From: Quercus robur
Taxonomy: Eukaryota; Streptophyta; Magnoliopsida; Fagales; Fagaceae
Assembly: GCF_932294415.1 (NCBI RefSeq)
Contig: NC_065541.1
Coordinates: 32,645,790-32,709,789, forward strand
DNA: 64,000 nt
Direction: 5' to 3'
Shown: piece by piece, positions 46,055-59,077 of the stretch
Layout: every line of letters starts with the position of its first letter
Numbering within the stretch: position 1 is the first letter of the stretch
Program-made: the position numbers and the translations under genes
Notes under the pieces: generated by a model
The model's input: only the letters and a program-made list of their open reading frames with translations
The model's database searches: none
What the model was told of the DNA's origin: nothing

Positions 46055-47930
46055 GACAGTCCTGATAGAGAATGAACAATGTTTTTCCCTTTCTTTTCTT
46101 TGTTCATTACTTTTACTTTTACAAGAGAGTAGGAAAGAGTAAAATTTGGCTGCAGTTAGGATGTGATACAGCTCCTTATTTAAAGAGAGCATATGCTTCT
46201 AGACCACAGGGGGAAAAAAATTAAAAGGGTCCTGTAAATTTTCTTTAAACTTATAACTAAAGGTTTCTTTTGTTAGGCATATTCTTTTTATTGAAATTAC
46301 ATTAATACTGGGGAATAATGTAAGTGGGTCATAATCATAATGCATTATTTGTTCATTCTTCTTAGTATTGGCTGTGTTATCGCATTTTTCAATTTAATGC
46401 TCGTGTTTGATACTAGCTTGGAATACCAAAGGATGTGAATTGTTTTAGATTCAAGACTCCCAGGTGCATTGACACTGGCATTACACACAATTGCTGTCAA
46501 CAGAACAAACATGTGCTCATGATTGCGTTTATCTAAGTATTTAGTCATGCCAATTGCTTCCATGCTCTGGGAGGTACTTTGGAATTTTTCACTATGCAGT
46601 TTTGATTACTATCCATTATATTACAAGAATTGCAGGAGTATTGAGAATTTATAATCATACGGGTAAAGTGCCATGAACACCTAATTGAAGTAACTTATTA
46701 GGAGAGTTGAAGCGAGGGAAAATAATTCTCTATTTGAAATTGATTCATTTCATAGTTTACATTAAATATTGCAAATATATAGTGCATAGGCTATCAAACA
46801 CTAAAGGGGCAACTCATGTCACTAGCCCATACTACACATTAAATATATATATATATATATATTATATTTTCAGGACACCTAAATGTCCTTAGTTTTCTTT
46901 TATTTCTTACTTTCACGATATTTAGATAATTATGCATGTTCTAGGTGATTCTTTCTAATTTGTCTTCTTTCTTTTCAATCTTTTTATATATAGTGGTAAT
47001 TCTTTTGTAAGAAAGCCAAGGAATGCAATAATAAATCTTCTTCCATATATTCTCCCTCAGATATTCTGTGTTTTTCTTTAGTATCAGAGCCTCAACCTAC
47101 TTATATAATAAAAATCTACTACTTTTTAAAATTTTGTAAACGAAGTGTAAAATTGCCTATCTACCATCTTTAGGAGGGAAATGGAGTACGAAGAGCAGAG
47201 AGCACTCTGATGCTAGTTTTACATATTTTGTTTTCAACTAGAAGCGTTGTGCTCTGGGCACCTTTATCTCCCAATTGAAACATCATACACATACAGATCT
47301 CTTTTGTTTTATAGGAAAACAAAATCATATCATATAGAAGATCATTCTTAATTATGCCATGGCCAAACAATTTAATGATATCAATAGTGCAAAGGCAACG
47401 TCTCTCTTAGTCTTGGCCCCTTAGCGTCATCTGACTGGCGTGCATGGGGAAGAATGGGGGGTTGGTTTGGTCTAAAGATTCAAAGAGGGACATAACAAAT
47501 GCCCGCCAGCAATTAATATGATAACAAGACCATATCATTGTGAGCAAATGCCTATAGATTACCATGAATCTTTCTTTTTGCTTGAAATACATTTTTCCAC
47601 CATGATTCAGAACCAAACAGGGGAAATATATGAGAATTGAGATTGGTTTCTCTTTATCTAACACAAAGACATCAGATAAAACGGCTCAGATTAACAAGTA
47701 TTATTCCATCCAACAAGTATTTCATTAGATCATTAACTGTAACCAATTACACCATAATTCAAAATAAATAATAAACCTAAGAAATAAAATTCATGGATGC
47801 TTGAGTAACTAAAGTTACAAAAAAAAAACCCAACTAAAGTACTCTTGAGTCATTTCAATTTATTGTCCACTACAACCAAAAAAATGTTTTATTTATACAT
47901 CATTAAAAAAAATTGTCTATGAACCTACAC
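46055..47930. other. Fimbrin 3' UTR and convergent intergenic region
   Basis: The fimbrin 3' UTR probably ends within the first 300 bp; no clear AATAAA was chosen. The ankyrin-BTB gene ends from the other side at 47,931, so the two genes converge. 46,980-47,090 ends in tttagTATCAGAGCCTC, similar to an LTR end next to a Met-tRNA primer site, possibly an LTR relic. A TA microsatellite is at about 46,844-46,863. No gene seen. Confidence 0.45.
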
Positions 47931-50900
47931 TCACTCTTCTTGTTTGCTTGGCATGGGGAAAGAGGTAGGAGGGGATACAGGTGATCTAAAACCATCATGA
48001 ATATCATCAGCAGGAGCTCCATCAGATTTTTCTCGTTCAGCAACAAGCACAAGCATCTCAAGGCGCTTGTCAAAGAGTAAAGCACTCTCATCTCTCTTGT
48101 CAAGCTCAGCAGCTTCAGCTTCAAGCCACTTCTCTCGTAAATCATCAAGAAGATTTGCTTGGTCTGTATTGACTACAGCTCCTGGAGCACTTGGAACAGT
48201 GGTGCGAAGTGAGGAATCCCCAGATGGTGGTGGGACTGTCAACAGCATTGCTCGGAATTCTGGTGTATCAGCAAAAGTCTCAAAATTACAGGCTATCGTG
48301 TCTAGACAGTACTCCCGTATCTTGAAAACACCATACCTAAACATGCAAATCACTCAACATTATTAAAACCACAATTAAGTTCAAGGCTGATAAGGTATTA
48401 AATGATTTACCCATTAGTGACTTAATTTCATTTCTAACCATCTATGCAGCTATAATTTGAAACGGTTCCAGCTTATTGTCAAATTATCTGGCTTCCTTCC
48501 TATGAATTTACTCCAGATTGACATAGTTAACTACCAAATAGGTGGGGAGCAAAAATATGATTATATCCACTATAAGTACATTGAGGTAGGATCAGAAGCA
48601 CTGTAAAGGAAAACATATTCAGCAAATCACCTGTGGGGAACTTTAAAGTTTCTTGTCAAAAAATGTCAAAATAAGAGAGAATTTTTATTTTATTTTTTCT
48701 TGTTCCTCCAGATCATGTTGTGCAGTTCAAAATGTATAAATGATGATGATATTTCTATTAAGAACAGTTGAAAGAGGTATTACACACTCCCAGATACTTA
48801 ATATGGGTCTTTATTGGATAGCCTAATAAGGATTCTCACTGGAAGTTACGAATTCAATGTGGAGGCCAAAAAACTGCTTGTTGCTAATGTCAGAATTAGA
48901 ATAGTATCCTACAGTTTCAGATGAAAAGCTGAACCTCTAAAGGTCTAATGCTAATAAGTGTAATGATAGTAGTTAACAATTAATACAGAGAGGATTAACA
49001 AAGCAGCAATTAACTTGTCAGGAAGGAAAGACAGAACAGTTCACTCAGCAAGTGCCTCATCCAAGAGCTCACAAACTGTTATACAGGTGTGTAATGGGCC
49101 AAATATGTGGCACTTGGTAAGAATATAATGATTCAGTTATGTACTCCCTTTCCAAGTCCCTGATATAGATATATAAGACATCCTCAGTGCACACATTACT
49201 ATAGCTACTGATCAAGATATATTAGGAAGAGAAAAGAGATAACCAAAGATGTACATGTCCGATAATATCAACCAATGGCACAATTCTGCAGGTGAGGCCA
49301 TTTCCAGGTGTGGCAATAGTACATCAGCTACAGCTCGCTTAAGAGGAAATAACAAGTATCTAGAAGCAGCATCAAACATTTCCTCTGCCTGCTCAATTAA
49401 CAAGAGTATTATAACCAGCAAAAGAAAATATTTTTGCTAAAAGTAGTTTTGATTGATACATTTTATACCTGATCCGGGTCTATATCCTTCAAGCCATCAG
49501 TGTACCTGAATCAACCAAAGGATTAAAATAAAACACATGACAACTAATGCTGGTACTGAAATGGTGATCACATGCAATCATGTTAAATGGTCTCAATCAT
49601 AATCAATGGTTTACTTGCAGTCTTCTTTGCTTATATTAAATAATTGATCACATAAAAAATGGACAACAAAAGTGCAAGAAACATTCTGAATAGGGAATGA
49701 ACCTTGGGTTATTGTAACAACAAAATCTTTGCTGCATAATTTCCTCTGAATGTTCTGACCTAATCTCACTATTCTATAGTAATGAGAATTGACTTACATA
49801 TACTCAATCATCTTCTCAAATGCTTCTGTCCTCAAATCATGTTCGTCAAGAAATGGAAGTGTATCAACAGGTAATGCATCTTTTCCTTCATAAAAATCCT
49901 TCATTCGAGACAATCTTGCTCTAAAGTATTCTGACCTTGATGCTAAAACTACTTGATGGCAACGAAAAATATTTTTATCAACTCTTACACAAACATCTGC
50001 AAGATCATCAACAACATCATTGATCTGCATTGCACCAACATTATATGATAATTCCTCAACGTTGTTGTCTTGGTTGTGTTCCCTGGTGGAATTGGCAAGG
50101 GAAATTTGAAGGATTTGATGCAATGCTGCAGGAAGTCGATCTTCTTCAGGAAGGGACAAGCCCTGTAAAATGAACCGTTTCTGAGAATTATCTAAGTCTC
50201 TCAGTGCTTTGTATTCCGCAAATTTCTGGTGAATCAATTCTTTCTCAAGAATCCTTTGTAATGATTCACATTTGCATACTTTGCATATTCTCACAAGATC
50301 CTCCATGTCATCTACTGCAATCTCTAGTCTATCAGAATAAAAGAAGTGGATAAGGCTGTAAAGAGCAGTATAAGATAACTTTTCCCTTGCAAATCTTACT
50401 TCCTTGCGGTCTTTCCAATCAGTTTCAAACTTCCTCTTAAAAAATGGTGACCGAGCACTTAATATAACTCTGTGAGCTTCAATAGGACTACCTTGCACAA
50501 AAAATACCACATCTGGTGGGAAGTGGTAGGAACTGGATCCCCCATTGGATGACACACCTAGCCAACCATATCACATGTTGAATGTTGAATTAATATGCAT
50601 ATTATTCTTGGAAGAAAAAATATGTAATGCCATTGAGCTGGTAGGTGTCAACGCTGATGAAGCAACTAAATCAACAAATTTACTTTTCACACATTAAAAT
50701 AGAATTATTTTGCCTTATGTTACCCAATTTTACAGCAAAATATCAATAAATCAATCAACCAATCTTTTTTCTTATTCATCCAATCTTCCGAATTTGTAAT
50801 ATCATGTACTTATTCAAAATCAACATGTACAACACAAATAACACCCGACAAATTTAATTTTCCAATATTATCTCCACTCTTCCTTAAGAGCAGCCATCAT

Positions 50901-52293
50901 AATCTCACAAGATCTGTCCCGATGAGTTTGCCCCCAAAAACTAGAACCAGCTCCGTCAGGCATCAGTCCCACACTCAAATACACCAAAATACCCATATGA
51001 ACCATTCACCCACAAAATAAATTCATTCCAAAAAATCAAACGAGACAACATTCTTCATAATCATCCTTTATTCCCCCATTTACTCACTCAACCCAAAATG
51101 AAATTACTTTCTACTACTACCTCTACTCGCATAAATTTTAGCCATTAACACCACAATTAAACAATGTACAACAACCCAGGATTTGTACCCACAAACTGTA
51201 TCTAACTCATAATCCCCACACCACTTGTAGATTTCACATGGCCAATTCAGGAAATGTAACATTTCAGCTTTTTATAAAATAATATTAACAATACTAATAC
51301 ATGTACCATAGATTTATAATTTTTTTTATTTAAAAAAAAAAACCAACCAACCAACCAACCAAATTGAGAGAAACCGGTCAACCCACACCACCAATTCAAT
51401 AAATTCAACATTGAGCTACAAAATTTACAAACAGTAACATTCCTAAAATTTAAACTAACCCAGGATCCTATTTAACGAAACCCATCAGTAAAACAAGTAT
51501 ATTTCAGCCAACCAGAACTCACAGACAACAATGTTCATAAAATTGAACCAACCCATTACCCCACCTCACAAGTCCCAATTGAGTAAATTCAACATTGGGC
51601 CACAAAATTTACAAAAAAGTAGCATTCCCGAAATTGAAACTAACCCACAATCATATGAAGAAAAAAAAAACCCACTCAGTAAACCTAGTATATTTTCAGA
51701 AAAAAAAAAAAACGAGCAGTCACAAACAACAATGTCCATAAAAATTGAAACAACCCCATTACCGTTATCTCCCAAAACATGAAAACCCACATCACCAATT
51801 AGCCAAACATACCATAATCAGGATGGTCCGAGTATTCCCTGTTGCCAGCACAAGCCAAGAAAGTGTCTCTCAAAGCACCCTGCAATGGACCCAGAGGCGG
51901 TGGCCTAGCTTCAAATGCCTTCAAAAGCTTCCTAACCTTCAAGTTCAGCGCTGCATAGTGACACCTATCGCCATCAAAAGTGTGCTCTGAACATATGGCA
52001 CCACTCTCAAGCAACATCCTCGCGGCGTCGAGGTGACCCGCCAAGCAAGCGTAGTAGAGCGCCACCGAGTCCCACTGGTCCCGAGCGTTGACGTTCACGC
52101 CGGACTCCAACAAGTACTTGAGGCGGTCCACGTCTCCGGCTCGTGATGCTTCGAAAACGTCGCCGTTTGGGACCTTCTTGAGGGGTATGGAGGACCCGAA
52201 GTCTGATGGGTCCAGGTCGATCCCGTCCAGGTCTGTGTCGATGATCCATGAGTTCGGGTTTGGGAGATTGGTGTTATGGCCGGTTGGGGACAT
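47931..52293 (-). CDS. Ankyrin-repeat BTB/POZ protein (ABTB1-like; At2g04740 family), 5 exons
   Basis: Probable substrate adaptor for a Cullin-3 ubiquitin ligase, inferred from the BTB domains. Exons in transcript order: 52293-51813, 50557-49798, 49505-49469, 49388-49255, 48336-47931, total 1,818 nt (605 aa plus stop), all GT-AG and in frame. Exon 1 holds the ankyrin repeats ([40 protein letters not shown], residues about 45-115). Exon 2 holds the first BTB domain ([20 protein letters not shown]) and the start of a second ([20 protein letters not shown]). The short third exon (37 nt) and exon 4 finish that domain. The last exon encodes a charged C-terminal region ([20 protein letters not shown]). 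The N-terminal ATG was chosen because the frame upstream is not conserved-looking. Confidence 0.92.
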
Positions 52294-53100
52294 TTTTGAG
52301 CGGGTGGAGCCGTGGAGGGAGATTTGGGTTTTGCTTTTATATGGGTACAGACTGCAGGCTACAGAAACTAGAAATGTGTATTATTATCCTTGTACGGTAC
52401 CACCTGTTGTCTAAAGTCCCAAGTAGCAACCCTTTTTTAAAAAATAAATGAAATATATTTTTATGAGATAATTATTTATTTATTAACCACATGAGGTTAG
52501 GCTGATTTCTTATTATTTATCCGTGGTTTGATAAGAGTGTCTTCATTCACTTGAGGTTGATTCTGCAATCGTTATTCATCTCATCACTTTCATGGTTAAA
52601 AATGAGAAACAAACATTAAAAAAAAAAAAACAAAAAAAAAAAACATAAAGAAATCAAGAGCTAAAAGTGATATTTGTAAAAAAATTTGGAAGATTTTATA
52701 CTTTGCCTCAAGAACACTACTAAGGATACATTGACTAAGAACATATATGAGATTTACTAGGTCATTAGATAGGAAAAGAAGAATAATAAATAATAATAAT
52801 AATAACCATTAAAAAAATAAAATATGAGGCATAAGTATTGATGATGAATGGATCTAAGGAGGGAAAAAATGAATGGCTATTAGGGCTATTCAAACTTCAA
52901 AGCTTCAAGCAACAACCCAATTGAGCCGAACAAACCAAAAATAGTGGCTCAGACATCCAACAACCACCACTCAAATAAACATCCCCACTATCGATCTATG
53001 TAAATATGTTACCCCCCCCCCCCCCCCTCTCCCCCCTTTCCTCTTCCCCAACATGCTGCAAGTAATGAACAACCAAGTTGATAAGATTGGCGTGCTGAGA
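52294..53100. other. Upstream region of the ankyrin-BTB gene
   Basis: Would contain its 5' UTR and promoter. AT-rich with an A-run at about 52,617-52,645 and an AAT stretch near 52,785-52,803. A 16-C homopolymer is at 53012-53027. No other gene. Confidence 0.45.
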
Positions 53101-54149
53101 AAATCTCTCTAAAAGCCAACTACACCAATGAACAATCGTACTAGAAGGAGTCCTGGTCTAGATTTGATTCGGATTTGGTCAGATCTGAAACTTCTCTTGT
53201 TTCAATGCTTAGGTCCCTAACCAATATGCACTATTGGGATATGAAGTCACTTGGGTTGGATTGCATTTGGTGATTACATCTAGTTTACTACCCAACAAAT
53301 TTTCCCATGTACATGTATTTTATTGCTTGTTTAATAAAATTATCACAATATCACATTTTCAACAATTGACAAGCCCAAACTCCTAAACCAATTAACTTTA
53401 TTACTTTTTGAGATTGGACTAAAATCAGACCATGAACTAGTGAGATATCACAGAAACAGTGCAAAAATGGCCAAAAAACATTTAGCATATATTGCAACTT
53501 GGATTTTGGGCAAAATAGGTGATTCTGGAGCGATGTTCGCACGCATATTTGCTCCATACCATGAAATATGGATTCGAAAACCTAACTTGTCGTGAAGTAA
53601 ATGACTTTCTCTATGACATGGTACTCCTAGTTTGTTCACCAGAGGTTCGAATTTGTGGTAATCGCTTGTGGAAATACAAATATTCTTAAGCCCAAGTGAA
53701 CCTTTCCAACCAACCAACTTTTGAGATGCATAACTTTCTCACTGACGATCCATATGACATAAGGCTAGACCTGTTTGAAAGTAGAGTACACAATCTTCCC
53801 AACAACATTGGAATCATTCGAATCAAACATCGAGAAGACCTCTTACCAAAGACTTGAAGATAGGTTGCCATAAGTAGAATAAATGGGAAAAAGTGGGAAT
53901 TTTTGTGAAAGTGAAGAAAGGAAACAATTACGCAACATCAAGATGATCCCACATTTTTCTATAAATATGAGCTCATACCTCAACATTTGCAAGAACTATG
54001 GGGTAAATGGGGGAACCTTTGGGCAAAGAAATAGTCCTGATCTCAGGCTACCAACTTCCTATTCACGAATCTTGCTTTAGAGAGGCTTTCTTGCTTTGAG
54101 TGCTTAGGAATGCTAGTGCATGCATGTAAGATTTCTAAACCTTTTTCTT
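53101..54149. repeat. Non-coding repeat-like DNA left of copy B
   Basis: No recognisable protein. Short frames on the minus strand (53,351-53,871) show no domain I know. Its position next to the reverse copy of repeat R suggests it is part of the same family, but there is no second copy in the window to prove this. Confidence 0.35.
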
Positions 54150-54590
54150 TTTTCTTTTTTTATGCCTGTTGAGGTACAATTTTTTCATTCATGCCATGTT
54201 CCCCAATCCTATTTAATCACATTTATTTATTCACCAAAAGTACCAAAATTTCACCTATAAATTATTTTGGGTCTCCATGAATATTTCTTATCTCATTGGC
54301 ACACAAATATTTCCTATCTCATTATCTAAATTGGACCACAATATAAACCATCACAGAAGTCCAAAATGTCATATCTTATCCAATTTTATTATCATTATTA
54401 TAATAAGCCCAAAACCGGCCCTATAAGCCCAACGCACACACCCCATTCTTTTTAAAGCCCAAACCTACTTATCCTTAGCAATATTTCAAAAGCCCATAAT
54501 TCAAGTCCATGGCAATGCTATTTTATCAATGAAATTCAAATCTATAATCAAAGCCGATGGTTTAAATCCATGGCAATTGTGAGAGACTAG
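54150..54590 (-). repeat. Dispersed repeat R, copy B (reverse orientation)
   Basis: The reverse complement matches 35,735-36,803 with frequent long identical blocks (for example gaataaataaatgtgatta and aaataggattgggg). It lacks the 649-bp MITE seen in copy A, so it preserves the empty site. Similarity to copy A stops near 54,590. Confidence 0.75.
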
Positions 54591-56362
54591 GAAAATTTGG
54601 GTGCTCTCAAAAAAGAGATTTAGGTGCTTTTAAGGGCATCTCTCTTTTTGGGTAAGTGGTGGGGAGTTGCCACTTATTTTTTTATACAAATAAATAAGAA
54701 AAAATAAATACACGTTGCATGATCAAAATACTTCATTGTCATTAATTGAATAAAGAAAAGAAAAAATTTGGTAAATTAACCTTACAAGGCTTTAGGTCCT
54801 AGTTACAATCTATGCAAAAGAATACAAAACTTTGGTCCTAGTTACAATCTACCAAAATTAAAAGGACAAAACACTAATCTACCTATCCAAAAATCCTAAG
54901 CTTGGGGGCAAGGTTACGGAATGGAAAGGTGTTAGGCACCCATTCCACCCAAACAAAGTCTGGTCTTCTAGACTCTAATGACCAATATACCATTTTTTTG
55001 CATGATGTTGAATGATATGTGAACACATATGACAGACACTTGACAAAAGTTAATTTAAATAATTTTGCCTTATGAATGATGTGTCCTCTTTTTAAAGAAA
55101 ATTTAGACCTGTTGTTTGTAAGGGGTAAGAAAAGAGATTTTATCAACAAAAAAAAAAAAAAAAAGAAGAAGAAGAAGAAAGAGAGAGAGATTTGTGGTGA
55201 TGTTATTCCCAAAGAAAGCCTTTTTCTCTACCTTACTTTCCTACCCAAACTTTTTGCCTCTTTCTCTTTGTTTCTCTTGGTTTTTGCCCTAATTGCTCAG
55301 CGACATGTCCCTCTTTTAGTACGAGGAATGTTATGAGGTACATTAAGATAGGTGTCAAACCTTTATTTGCCCATTTCAAACCCTAATACAGATATTATAC
55401 CATACTATGGTTGGAGGAGAGAGAAAACATGTCAATATCAGGGTAGTGGAATGGAGGGCGGCTCTGCTACTACATGGGGAGCAAGCCATAGACAAGGAAA
55501 AGGACATTCCAGAGGCTAAGAGTGATACACGTGTCCTCAATAGTGGTCTAGCACAAAATAAGCCAATAAAGGGTGTCCTATAGCATCTGACCATAGGGGG
55601 TTGCTATCTCCCTTTTGTGCAAGTGTTGGGTGTCCATGTCAGGTGCAAATCTCACTCTTCCCCAAGGTGATCATGCCATTGGCATGAGCCAAAGATCCTC
55701 TTCTTCAGTCAACGCTTCCCTTCCTTTCCTCATTGCTAGTCCATGTGTAGGGTCTGGATCCAGCCACGTTAGCACTTTCACATGCCTTGGTTGGTGTAAT
55801 GTACAACTGTTTTTATTTTATTTACAACTATTCCATTAAGAATGTTTTTTGTATTTTGAAAACACCCTCTCAGCTATTTTCAAAATTATGGTTTGAACAA
55901 GAAAAATAAGATACAATTTTCTAAAATTTGTATTTAGAGAACATTAGCCAAACAATATATTCAAGTACGGGGCCCACCATTTTATGGTTTGTAAAACAAA
56001 AAACTATGTTTAAATACTCTTACCAAATGGGCCCTAACCTTTAAGTGCTTAGACTTTCCGAATCAAATGCTTTCTCTAGTAAGAGAGATCACATGGCTAA
56101 TGGGGATTACTTACATGTCTAGGATTAATTTAAATTCCCATGATCAATTCTTTCTTTTTATAGCACGCTTAATTGATTGTCATGTGATTGACTATCACAT
56201 GCTCGCTCGCATTGATGCTCACATGTTTAATTAATCATAACGTGCTTCATGTAATTGTTAAATGCTTGATCAATTATCACGTGTTTAATTAATAGTTGCA
56301 TGCCTGGTTAGTTTTCATATGCTTGAAAAATTGACAACACTTGGATAATTGTCACGTGCTTA
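54591..56362. repeat. Repeat block around a second copy of the ggtgttaggcaccc segment
   Basis: About 54,780-55,010 matches 21,480-21,710 in the same orientation. The phrase ggggagttgccacttat (about 54,660) plus ggtgttaggcaccc is typical of non-coding parts of plant LTR retrotransposons as I recall them; no LTR or gene is visible. 56,160-56,350 has many degenerate 'taattgtcacgtgctt' phrases. No coding region is supported. Confidence 0.5.
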
Positions 56363-57184
<822 letters not shown>

Positions 57185-58106
57185 ATACATGTCAATTGAG
57201 TGACACTCACCTATTGATTGACCCATATGTCTACATGTCAATTGACCTGCAAGCTACAAGTTGATTGGTGCACATGCTTACACGCTTATTGATTCATATG
57301 TTTACATGTAATTGCCTCAAATGTTCATAAACTCACTTGACCCTCACATGCTTGAGTGACCTAAATGTCTGGATGATTTATTATTCTCTATGCTTCTTTT
57401 GTCAGCTTCATTTATTCCATTGCTTTCATTTTTTTTGTGACTTCTAATCTTAAATAAATTCTAGGGTTGGGGTGTTAGTGCATGTGTAAGGGCTTGCTTA
57501 GTAAACTCTATTAAAGTAATTCGGTAATATAAATAAGGGTTAATTACGGCTAAGCGGTTCAAGGTGCCTAACCTCTTCTCGTTATCCTACCCTAACTCTG
57601 ATTTTTTTTTCCTTTTTTTGTTGTTGAGAAAGGCCCTGACTCTAAACTTAATCTAATGTGAAGACCCTCCTTCTGTAGTTAATAAAATGATATTTGGACC
57701 TATAACCAAGCGATGACTTCTTTAATGCTTATATCTTAGAGGCATCAACGTACTCTTGGGTTCATTCCGATAATGAGCTCAAATTGTGATAGGGAGATAT
57801 GTGCATCTTGCCTGCTTGTCAAGAGGAGCCGAAAGGCACAAAAAGGATCACAACCCACGACACTCGTAATAATTATATAAAAAATTATTAACAAATATAA
57901 TTGTATCAAAAGGGATCGGTTAATAAATATTGATCATTAATTGAATTATTTAGATTCAATTATGAAAATAAGTACTATTTCTTATTAGTAACACTTTAAT
58001 AAAATACTGCCTTTATAATAATAGTTTAGCAAAGTGTTAAAGTTTTTTATTTAATAAAATAAAAGGTTAGAAATTGTAAGTGTTTTTTTTTAATAAAAAA
58101 AAATAA
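57185..58106. other. Non-coding repeat remnants
   Basis: 57,185-57,370 continues the 'tgtcaattgagtgac / tacatgct' degenerate repeats. 57,560-57,600 has aaggtgcctaacc, a reverse-oriented echo of the ggtgttaggcacc phrase. No gene. Confidence 0.4.
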
Positions 58107-58445
58107 GGGTAAACTACGTATTTGATCCCTATCCTATACACCATATTTTAATTTGGTCCCTAACCTTTTAATTGTGTCAAATTGGTTCTTAACATTTCAG
58201 TACCGTGTCAATTTAATCCTTACTGTTAATTTTTAGATGAAAATTGATGACGCGTCTAATGGCTAAAATAAAAAATTAGCTTTCATTGACGTGACAATAC
58301 AATAAAATTTTATTTTGGCCTTTTAACATGTGATCAATTTTCATCCAAAATATAACAACAGTGACTAAATTGACACGACATTAAAAGATTAAGAACCAAA
58401 TTAAAATATGTTGTAAAAGATAGAGACCAAATATGTAGTTTATCC
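58107..58445. mobile_element. Mutator-like MITE, 339 bp, upstream of the EDM2-like gene
   Basis: Long inverted ends: GGGTAAACTACGTATTTGAT on the left and GGATAAACTACATATTTGGT from the right, with similarity continuing for about 80 bp. AAAAAAAATAA flanks both sides (58096-58106, 58446-58456). The A-rich duplication is low-complexity, so its exact length is uncertain. Confidence 0.75.
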
Positions 58446-58670
58446 AAAAAAAATAATTAAATAGCAAAATGTTTACAAGTAAAGTAAGGGGTAGTTGTTT
58501 GAATTTTGAAGAATAGCAAAAGGCAAAAGGGTAAACATATGTGACAGTAGGCATTCCCCATAAAAGGACAAACAAGTAGCTGATATTAATAAAGCCGGTT
58601 ACCATAAATGGATAAAAAGACGGTTATTCAAGTTATTCGTACGCACTTCTCTCTCACTTTCACTCTCACT

Positions 58671-58709
<39 letters not shown>

Positions 58710-59077
58710 CACATGCCAATGCCGTGTCCCTCTTCTTCTTCTTCTTTTTCATCATCTTCTTCCATTTGTGCACAGTCTAGGGTTCTCTCGCACTGTTAAC
58801 TCTATTATTATACTTCTTGTAGTAGTAGTAGTCTAAAACAAAGGAAACCAAATTTTTAGAGTTCTAGTTACGTTTTTTTTAAAAAAAAAAAAATTTAATT
58901 TAATTATTTATTATTATTATTGTTGTTGTTGTTGTTGTCATTACCTTTTTTTTTTTTGGTGTGTGAAATGCTTTGTTTGGTTGACGAGAAAGTGTAGGAA
59001 AAGAGAAGGGAATGGGGTTTTAGAGTGTACCAAAATATATTTATTGCTCGATTGTACAGTCTTGGTGTGGAAATTCA
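58446..59077 (+). promoter_or_regulatory. Probable promoter and 5' UTR of the EDM2-like gene
   Basis: Between the MITE and the ATG. Contains a CA microsatellite (58672-58708), CTT repeats near 58,731-58,750 and GTT/TTA repeats near 58,905-58,940. No TATA box could be chosen with confidence. Confidence 0.45.

Noticed and set aside
47081..47095. LTR retrotransposon primer-binding site
   Set aside because: Only a partial match to the Met-tRNA site and no LTR pair; kept only as a note in the intergenic entry.
48067..48366. Plus-strand 99-codon serine-rich frame
   Set aside because: Antisense shadow of the last exon of the ankyrin-BTB gene.
53351..53871. Minus-strand gene in repeat-like DNA
   Set aside because: Short frames with no domain, no splice-consistent structure and no second copy to compare.
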